Positions 56,280-64,000 of a stretch of 64,000 bases of DNA are shown here, piece after piece (the first letter of the stretch is position 1; each line of letters opens with the position of its first letter). Made by a program: the position numbers and the translations under genes. The stretch covers positions 186,001-250,000 of the forward strand of contig JAZKJV010000602.1 in assembly GCA_037367405.1 (NCBI GenBank), written 5' to 3'. This DNA comes from Ottelia alismoides. Lineage: Eukaryota > Streptophyta > Magnoliopsida > Alismatales > Hydrocharitaceae. Below the pieces are notes generated by a model that was not told the origin of the DNA, did no database searches, and worked only from the letters and a program-made list of their open reading frames with translations.

Positions 56280-56640
56280 ACATTAAATGATACTTTACAA
56301 AAGTTACATGGATTGGTTTTCGAATTGGAACTTTGCAAGTAGTTTCATTTTCTACATAGAATATTTCTTGATTGACGACCACCCCATTGCTTGTAATCCA
56401 AATAACCCACACCAAAACGAAAGACCACATATACTCGTCTTGAGAGAAGATGCATACAAGCTTTGAAGAGTTTCAAAAGTTCAAGCACTTGAATTATATA
56501 GCTATTGTCTTACTTCGAATGTCCCTAAAGAACCCACATGAGACGAAAATATATTCCATGTCCCTCGAAGTGTCATTGCATATTGGGTATGAACTATCAT
56601 TATCATGCATTATCTTGGCTTTATGAACTCATCATATAAC
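56280..56640 (-). mobile_element. L1 LINE C-terminal remnant, minus strand
   Basis: The minus-strand translation reads CNDTSRDMEYIFVSCGFFRD, the zinc-ribbon-like C..C..H..C block of plant LINE ORF2, then WVIWITSNGVVVNQEIFYVE, matching the usual WAIWxxRNxxxFxxxxF end. Stops interrupt it. A small end fragment of a TAGGGATGAAAA hAT element (CATTTTCATCCCTG) follows at about 56741. Confidence 0.7.
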
Positions 56641-56769
56641 CTTTTTTGAGCAACTAAAGAAAGACCTTCCTAAGCATTGCTGGAGGTCCAAATAGGCTTG
56701 AAGTTATTCAAGGCATCTTATCTAATCCGTATCTGATACATTTTCATCCCTGCACACACACCCATGCTC

Positions 56770-56930
56770 ACGTGCTTGCTTATGAACATACATACGAGTA
56801 TGTACACATATTAGTCTTAAGTTCTACATACATACATACATCTATTTGCGCGTAAATATAAGTTTTAAGTTCTATACACATACAGTTACATACACATACA
56901 AATTGGAGTACTAATGTACTATAGTTACGT
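56770..56930. repeat. ACAT-rich low-complexity sequence
   Basis: Contains CTACATACATACATACATC near 56825 and many related ACATAC words. Similar sequence recurs at 58080-58260 and 58660-58820. Confidence 0.6.
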
Positions 56931-57217
56931 GCATGTATTATTTTAAGTATGACGGGGAGAAAGTCCGTCAGACTCATTTTTTCTTCGGGAGATTAAACAA
57001 GAGGATGATGTGCTATGTCCCTCCCCTACCCCTTTGTTCTTTTTGTCGGTGAATGCGCATGCACCTCTCACTAAAAATATAAAGTGAGCTCCTCTAGAAG
57101 GCACGACCCTTTGAAGGTTTGTTTAAGTCAAAACAATGGGAATGCATCCAATAGCACATAAGTTGGCTGGGAAATCGCAAATCTCCATTATGCTTGTCAG
57201 GGGAGAAAAGAAGCTTC

Positions 57218-57328
57218 ACATCCTCATGATGCCAGAATCTGAGACAAAGATAATGACATGATCTGTGCCTGACGCATCCTCATGATGCCAGAATATGAGA
57301 CAAAGATAATGACATGATCTGTGCCTGA
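57218..57328. repeat. Tandem duplication, 54-bp unit
   Basis: CATCCTCATGATGCCAGAAT starts at 57218 and again at 57272; both copies continue with GAGACAAAGATAATGACATG. One substitution (CTGAG versus ATGAG) is visible. Confidence 0.85.
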
Positions 57329-57542
57329 CTGTTGAGTGAGGTCATACCTCGAAATGTTGATGGTGATCCATTATAATACGTCATACGCAATTTAGAATAC
57401 ACTGAAGGATGCAATTTCACAAGAGAGGAATGCGAGTCATGTATTTCAAACATATTGTGCAAAGCGTACGACCACAACTATTGTTGGGAATAAGTGACAT
57501 GCCATCTATCAACATGGATATTGGATATATAACATGGGAGAT

Positions 57543-58075
57543 TATAGCACCCCAAACATAGTCCTACATCTGGTAAGCACAAAGTGTGATAGTAGGTTAC
57601 AAGTAATGTGTGATACTAGTAAATAACTTAGGCTTAAGCATTTAGATTGGTGGTCAATGACCCAGTTGGGCTCCAGCCCAACAAGTTGTGAAGGTCAGCT
57701 ATCCTTGATAACAACTTGGTTTGAGGTCCGGGATGTTACATGCAATCGTGCAAACACATACTGTCATAAATGCTAAAACTATGTTCTACATAGATATATA
57801 CATTTACGCATGTATATAAGGTCTAAGTTTTACATACGTATACATTTACATGTATGGGTTGGTGGCTAATGACCCAGTTGGGCTTCATCCCTACAAGTTG
57901 TGCATGTCAGCCATCCTCGATAAAAACTTGGTCTGAGGTCCGGGATGTTACATGCAATCATTCAAACACATACTCTCATAAACGTTTGTTTTGTGTTCTA
58001 CATAGATATATACATTTACGCGTGCATATAAGGTCTAAGTTCTACATACGTATACATTTACACGTATATATGAGT
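57543..58075. repeat. Solo LTR (TRIM family) and adjoining tandem duplication
   Basis: 57543-57740 (TATAGCACCCC...GGGATGTTACA, 198 bp) is a solo LTR related to those of the element at 47311-48137. Its last 100 bp plus the following 110 bp are repeated at 57860-58075: GACCCAGTTGGGCT, GGTCCGGGATGTTACATGCA and ACATAGATATATACATTTAC each occur twice about 220 bp apart. The duplication therefore arose after the LTR was in place. Confidence 0.75.
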
Positions 58076-58293
58076 TTTAAATACTATCATGTATATGTAT
58101 TAGTTTTAGGTATGCTAATTACGAATACTATGTTGAGGTACACATATATCCTAGTAGGCATGCAGTTACGTATATGTATGCACATATACTTTTACACATA
58201 CATACATGTACACATATTTAGGTGAACATATACACAAATACTTGGATATCTACATGCATGCATGTATGTGTATGTGTGTATAGGGGTTGAGGA

Positions 58294-58659
58294 GCTTACA
58301 CCCATGTATAGGTAATTTATTTACACCCGCCCATTTTCCCCTCCATTTTTTTGATATTTTTGAAATGAATCCTTGGGGGATTTACTTAGAATATTAAGTG
58401 GAATATGTTTTCAAATTTTGTGTAAAACAAACATTCCTAACCTGTCCATCTAAAGGGGTCCATTTCAACATATCTGAGATTGTTAAAATTTGACTATTTT
58501 AATGGATAAGTTAGAAGTCTCGAATTAAGTTGAATCTTTAATGATGTCACGATGCTAATCATGTTCTAAATTCCCGAAGGATTCATTTCAAAAAAAAAAC
58601 AAAAAAATAGTGGAGAAAAAGGGTGGGTGTAGGTAAGTTACCTACACATGGGTGTATGC
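58294..58659. mobile_element. Long-TIR foldback MITE, 366 bp
   Basis: The left end GCTTACACCCATGTATAGGT pairs with the reverse complement of the right end GCATACACCCATGTGTAGGT; the similarity continues for about 90 bp through TTGAAATGAATCCTT. Long inverted repeats suggest a MULE-like MITE, but no target duplication was read. Confidence 0.75.
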
Positions 58660-58984
58660 TTTTCATTCCCATATATATAGACACATACACATGCGCATTG
58701 GATTAGTCTTAGATTGCAATTTAGTTTTATATGTGTGTATATGCATATACATGCGTATAAAAATTGAAACATACATGCATGCATGCATTCATATGTATAT
58801 GTATATTTTCATGCATGCACGTGCAAAGGGAAATAAGAGAGTTGTTCTATTATGTTTTCTAGGGTTTTTTATGGAGAGGAAACCATAAAGGTAAATGAAA
58901 TTTGTTCTTTTGCACTACATAGAAAAGTAAATGTTGGCATATTACATATTACTATAAGAACATCATTACTATAGCACTCCTCCT

Positions 58985-61000
58985 CAAGTTAGAGTATAGA
59001 TCTCTATCTTGCTCAGCTTGGACGAATACTTTTGGAATGGTCCCCTAGCAAATGCTTTAGTGAATAAGTCAACCATCCGTTTTAGTGAACTGACATGTGA
59101 AGTAGAAATGAAACCCTTCCGTATCATATCCTAGTGTATTAACAACATGTTAAGAGCTACATCAATCGTTAAGTCAGTTATAGGGATGCAAACGGTCGGA
59201 TACTGATATGGATATAGGTATTATTTTACTGATATGGATATAGGTATTATTTTATCTTTATCAATTTTTCAATACGAATACGGATGCGAATACGGATATT
59301 GACGGATATTAAAATTATCTTACCATATCCTTAAAAAACGGATACAAATGTAAAACGAATACTGATCGCACACGAGTAATATTGAAAATACTCTATAGAA
59401 TCGACTTAAATATATAAGAAATTGATGGAAAACAGGATATTAATTTACTAAATGTGTTTATATCATAAAAATTATACAAATATGGTAAAAGAAGGTATAA
59501 AATTATGTTATATAGGGTTAAAAATAAATCCATGACTATATTTATATACGAAAACGGATATACGGATACGGATATACGGATACGGATACGGATGTTTGCG
59601 GATATCAAATTGATATCCATATCCGTATTCATTTTAAAACGGATACGGATACAAATGTCAAAACCTGTATAAAACGGATACGGTGACGGATCGGATACAG
59701 ATATATCCCTAACCGTTTGCATCCCTAGTCAGTTAGGATCGACCAAACCCATGATAGTGCTAACCCGAGTCGTGGTCGTAAACTTAGATTTTAGGTTTGA
59801 TCTGGTCACTATTGTCTGGTTCTTGCTTTCTCACAAGTCAGGGGAGCTATCATTGAGCACACCAAATTGGTGATTGACTTTTTGCCATTATGACTACATC
59901 CATGTGAGAATCATTGTGACTACGTCCATGTGGTGATGTTGTGGCTGCTCCAATGGCTGACTTTGCTCACAACAAAAGTGATATATGTTTTGATGATAGT
60001 CACATAAAGAAGCCCAACAAATTCTTTGTCCCTCTTGCAGAGCTCTTCTCTATCATACTGAGTAGCAAATTTGCAATCATCATGGTAATTCATATGGGAT
60101 CTATAAGAACACTAGTAGGTTTATAATCTATCATCCTCTTCTCTAGAAGAAGACCAATGACGTATATTCTTTGGCTTATTACAAGCCCATGTTATTTTTG
60201 TCAAACTCCAAGCCAATGAAATATTGAAGCTCCCCAAGGTCGTTGGTGGTAAGCTACTTTCTAAGGGACGCCCCTGCATGTTATCTCCTGTAACAATGAT
60301 GTCATTCATATAAACCAAAATGACGACAATGCCTATTGATGTCTTGTGTATGAATAGTGAATAATCTGTAGTTGATCTAGTGAAGCCTTGTTATTCTATT
60401 AAGCATGGGAACTTCTAGAACTATGTGCTTGGACTCTGCTTAAGGCCATAAATAATCTTATGGTGCTTGCATATTTTTCTGGGTGAATCCTTCTGTCGCC
60501 AGTTGGGCTTTGTAGTGATCCACACTACTATTTTCTTGATGTGTTATTGTAAAGGCCCACTTGCACCCAACCACAAATGCGCTGCCATGGTCAGTGACCA
60601 AGGTCTAGGTGCCTATGGACTGCAATATTGCCATCTCCTCCATAGTCAAACACCACTGTCTATCTCGTACTGTATCCCGATGTGCGCATGTGAGACAATA
60701 ACACCCGACTATCTCATCACAAATTTATTTGTAGTCCTTTGAGAGATGATTAAGAGAGAGATGACCATAGAGAGGATTTACGACACGTGCGTTGACACTT
60801 TCAAAGGGTAATGTGCCGGGTAAGATCATCAAAGGGATTGTACAGACCATCTTGCTGAACAGCTTGAACGGTAAACCTTAGCTTAGTTGCATCATCTTGC
60901 TCTATAGTGTCACCCTGTTGAATAGAAACATGAATCGTGCCATCAGTAGAAATCAAATGTTCTGTGTTTACCTGGAGTGTGTTGGATAACGAGGACACAA
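58985..61000 (-). pseudogene. Copia RT and RNase H remnants
   Basis: Minus-strand frames give GCKWAFTITHQENSSVDHYK at about 60550, IYGLKQSPST and GFTRSTTDYSLFIHKTSIG at about 60330-60450, then VYMNDIIVTGDN at about 60310. The catalytic box is YMND in place of YVDD, so one aspartate is lost. YFLG-type sequence is degraded. The last part (58985-59140) has KGFISTSHVSS and YSSKLSKIEIYTL, the RNase H end. Stops throughout. Confidence 0.8.
59181..59727. mobile_element. Non-autonomous hAT element, TAGGGATGCAAACGGT termini
   Basis: 547 bp with 16-bp inverted termini TAGGGATGCAAACGGT and perfect 8-bp flanks GTCAGTTA (59173-59180 and 59728-59735). CGGATACGGATA-type repeats are concentrated near the right end. 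Related to the element at 51062-51854 but with a C in place of A at the ninth terminal base. Inserted in the minus-strand copia. Confidence 0.93.
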
Positions 61001-61955
61001 GAGCGGATGATTATGTAAACCTGGTCTCCGTGAGTACACATGGGGGTAAGGTCTTAACTAGAGTAGGCGGAGATGGAGTAGAAGGTGGAGGGGTACATAA
61101 ATCTATGACCATATATTTCATCAGATATCCACTAATTTGATTTCAGCAAGTAGTTGAAATTGATTCCCCATAGCATTTCTTTTTCACAGATTTTACCGGT
61201 ATTTCGATTAATTTCGGACTATTTCGATCAATTTCGATGGAATTTCGGTCTATTTCCGTCGAGATTCGGTTGAAACAATAGAAAAAGAGGAATCTAGCCA
61301 TGTTTCTCTGAAGTTCATCCTCCTACCTTCTTAGGCCATTCTTTCACCAAATTTCGATCAATTTGTAGTACTTTCTTTTAGCTATATATTGGTGCATTAC
61401 ATCACATCATTTCATCTCATAAGACACTAGACATTTTCTCATTCTCGGACTCTCTTTCTTGTTGCTTCTCTCTGCTATAAGGAGTACGTGTGGGCACATG
61501 CAAGTGCTAGGCTGTTAGCAACCTTCCAAGTCTTGTGACTGATTTTCCTGCTATTAGGTTAGATATAGATTGTGCTTGTGAATGCTATAGTTTCATGGCA
61601 TTAATTGATGTGTTTTTGTCTCGTGTAGCATATATTTTATGATCACAAATTCTACAAATACGGATTCAAACAAATACAGATATATCCGTATTTGAGCGCC
61701 ATCGTATCCGTTAATGAATTTTTATTTTTTTAAGGATATGGATACATATACCATTTTTTATTTTTTGAAGGTATGATTATAGATATGGTATTTTTCTGGC
61801 CAATAAGGATTCAAATATTTGTATTTTTAAATATGTGTGTGTATATAATAGACATATATCGATGTGTGTATAAATAAATATCCAAATATATTACATGGTT
61901 ACATATAAGATAATGCATTTAGAGTCATTTTCAATTGTGGGAGGAAAATCATATT

Positions 61956-62194
61956 ATAAATTACTAAAAGGTCCCAACTATACCTCAATTTCAATTAGGT
62001 CCTCATTTTTAAATGTAACGAAGTGGGGTCCGATCTTTTTTTTGTCTAAAGATAGAGGCTTATATAAGCTTTCTTGACCCCTTTATGTCGATGTTAAAGT
62101 ATTGAGCTGAAAGTTTATTACCCTTTTTATAGCAATTAAAATGAGGCCTCTTATTGAGAATTTAGGCATAGTTGGGGCCTTTTTTGGTAATTTA
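61956..62194. repeat. Foldback MITE-like sequence, about 240 bp
   Basis: The left arm ATAAATTACTAAAAGGTCCC pairs with the reverse complement of the right arm, ATAAATTACCAAAAAAGGCC, and pairing continues through CCAACTAT. No target duplication was found. Confidence 0.6.
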
Positions 62195-62770
62195 TCCAAA
62201 CGTATGTCTTATGTTATATCTTATGTTGTTTAACTATATGTTATAAAAGTTTTGCATATTACTTTATTTTCTTTTTTATTTGATTGTATTTGTAGTTTAT
62301 GTAATTTTGGTTTAATTAACTATCAATTTCTACTTTACAAAAATATTTATATTGGATCTAAGTATTAGGAAGAAATTATTATATGTATCCAATTGGAAAA
62401 TATTCATATCCGAATTATGATATCCATTTCTATATCTCTATCCATGTTAAAGGATATGGTTTGTGATTGTCCATATCCGCAAGAAATCCATTTCCGTATC
62501 TAAAACCATATTTTAAAGGATAACGATATAGTAACACCTATATCCGCATTCGTCTATTTGCATCCATGTCTACAATTCATCTATTAAACTTAATGTTAGA
62601 AAGATTTGTGTCTTTCTGTGTGTATATATGTCTGTATTATTTTATTCCTAAAATTTAATATTTTCTCAGTTTAAAGGTATATTGGTTAGACAAGTTATAA
62701 GCTATCATTTCGATCTTCAGTTCCTTACATAAGATATCATTTTTCTAATTCTCTTTGTTGGCCTATGTTT

Positions 62771-62788
62771 CTCTCTCTCTCTCTCTCT
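62771..62788. repeat. CT microsatellite, nine repeats
   Basis: A perfect (CT)9 run in intron 3 or intergenic DNA. Confidence 0.95.
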
Positions 62789-63179
62789 TATTATCGCACG
62801 TGTTACCATTTTCTTCATGTTCACGAGATGAAATTAATGGCTTCTAATTTGCGTTTCAAATCTGATTTTGGCTCTAAGCATTATACTATGCCTGTTGGGG
62901 AGATTGGATGGATTTTTTAGCTAACATATCTTGTTAATATCTTATTATTAGCAAAAATGATGTATTTCTATCTCATTTATTGATTGAAGAATATCAGAAA
63001 TCGTAACTTTGGAAAAATCGTTTTCATGTAAGATCCCTAATTTCCGACATTTCACTGAAATTCCAATGAATTCCTCTTTCCAGGCTTTACCAAAACGAAA
63101 TAAAAATCCGACATTTAAGGCCTTTTGTAAACTTCAATATTAGATTTAGATGTTCTCATCGTATCGCATGTAGGAGATA

Positions 63180-63990
63180 AATTAATAACAAACTCAAAGA
63201 AGGTGATGTTAACATGCATAATACTGGCTAGATATGGTTAAAAAATCGGTACCCGTGTTGGCATGAGAAATCACACATAATGCATTTGATCGACTAGGAG
63301 ACAACTTTTCTCGACCAGGAGTCAAGTGCTGAACAAATGCAATGCAACCAAAGGCACAAGGCATTAGAGTGAACATTTCCTAGTCTGGAAATGAAATCGA
63401 AAAGGGAACTATTCTTCTAACATTGAAGATGGTATATGATTAATTAAGTATCAAGCAGTAAGAACAACATCCCCAAGGAGTGACGATGTGACTTTGTATC
63501 ATGAGAGTTCTGGTGACATCGAAAAGATGCATGTGTTTCCTCGCAGTAACACTATTTTGCTGAGAGGTAAGCACATGAGGTCTTATGTAAAATCTTCCGA
63601 CTTAAAAAATTAGAAGTGTCAATGCAAATGCAAAACTTCAAACTTCAGTTCAATATCAGATCAGGAAAAAAATCTTTATTTCAATGATAAAATTTTGCAA
63701 AATAAGATCAACAATAGATTTACGCTTCATTAAAAATCCGAACATAATCTAGAGAAATCGTTTATTACAACGAGATAAAAATGATACCCTGGATGATCAG
63801 AACATGATTGTGACCCCAAATGTCAAAATAAGCCAACTCAAATATGGAACTACTACTTTGACCATGACAATGTGGAAAGCTAGTAAGACGATGCTTCCCA
63901 AGTTAGCATGCCTCGCACTAGAAGTTAGGCGGGGGTGAGATCTAAGTTAGGACTCTGCATAGCTTCTGAAGAGGTAAATGACCAAACTTT
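63180..63990 (-). pseudogene. Copia integrase remnant
   Basis: Minus-strand translation from 63930 reads ANLGKHRLTSFPHCHGQSSS and ELAYFDIWGHNHVL, the integrase zinc-finger end and start of the catalytic core (family: CQLGKHHRxSFP...DxWGP). 63400-63180 gives FGCIAFVQHLTPGREKLSPS and MHVNITFFE, the C-terminal integrase block (family: FGCxxFVxxxxxxxxKLxPRxxKCVFLGY...DVTFFE). The middle is frame-broken. Confidence 0.8.
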
Positions 63991-64000
63991 CGATGCCGCA

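Larger units (their letters stand above)
61185..63118. mobile_element. GAAATTTCGG MITE, probably split by later AT-rich insertions
   Basis: 61190-61275 is a run of ATTTCGAT/AATTTCGG words, and 63030-63118 ends CCGACATTTAAGGCCTT, the right terminus of the GAAATTTCGG family. The canonical left end is absent. Between them lie CGGATA-type hAT remnants (61660-62570) and a foldback (61956-62194). The copia flanking both sides supports the whole block being inserted DNA. Confidence 0.45.
58800..64000 (-). mobile_element. Ty1/copia element, minus strand, split by insertions
   Basis: Coding runs from the window end leftwards: integrase (63180-63990), linker (60801-60998), RT (60121-60640), RNase H end (58985-59140), purine tract (58977-58988), and a 3' LTR starting TGCTATAGTAATG at 58976 (minus) and extending to about 58800. 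A hAT element (59181-59727) and a composite of MITE and AT-rich DNA (about 61180-63120) interrupt it. Gag and the 5' LTR lie beyond the window. Confidence 0.8.

Overview
This window looks like nuclear DNA of a flowering plant with a transposon-rich genome. It contains no bacterial gene organisation, rRNA, tRNA or CRISPR. Almost every recognisable protein is a decayed plant transposable-element protein: hAT with BED finger and DUF659, RTE and L1 LINEs, Ty1/copia, and Ty3/gypsy including a chromovirus. The one convincing host gene has plant-type exons separated by very long introns filled with transposons. The species cannot be named from the sequence.

Host gene. Three plus-strand exons (36000-36095, 49244-49313 and 54965-55224) join with consistent GT/AG sites and reading phases. 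They encode the N-terminal part of an Agenet (plant Tudor-like) domain protein. The two introns are 13.1 kb and 5.7 kb, and a third runs at least 8.7 kb to the window end without a recognisable next exon. A GC-rich leader with telo-box motifs near 12.4-12.66 kb is a possible but unproven upstream 5'UTR.

Layout. 0-3 kb: minus-strand hAT transposase pseudogene cut by the window edge, followed by a 181-bp tandem satellite. 3-8.5 kb: copia LTR, truncated RTE copy, a GAAATTTCGG MITE, and a minus-strand RTE LINE carrying an L1 tail. 8.5-13.1 kb: mostly unassigned. 13.1-25.1 kb: plus-strand chromovirus gypsy that contains a MULE-type MITE, a TAGGGGTGTAA hAT element and a 4.5-kb L1, which in turn carries a MITE. 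25.1-31.6 kb: minus-strand Tekay/Del-like gypsy split by a second L1 and two hAT elements. 31.7-36 kb: MITE, unassigned AT-rich DNA, tandem arrays, RTE tail. 36-49 kb (intron 1): long foldback, non-autonomous LTR element, old copia with a 5-bp target duplication, hAT pieces, copia 3' end, TRIM-like element. 49-55 kb (intron 2): copia fragments, an L1 and a hAT. 55-64 kb (intron 3): L1 remnant, solo LTR, foldbacks, and a minus-strand copia split by a hAT and other insertions.

The most informative result is the insertion order, which can be read from exact target-site duplications (8 bp for hAT, 9 bp for the MULE MITE, 12-16 bp for LINEs, 5 bp for copia). Several short element families with palindromic subterminal repeats (GAAATTTCGG, CGATATATCG, CGGATACGGATA) are delimited here by duplications of hAT size. 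No transposon coding region appears fully functional; the most intact is a 608-residue LINE ORF with an internal in-frame deletion.
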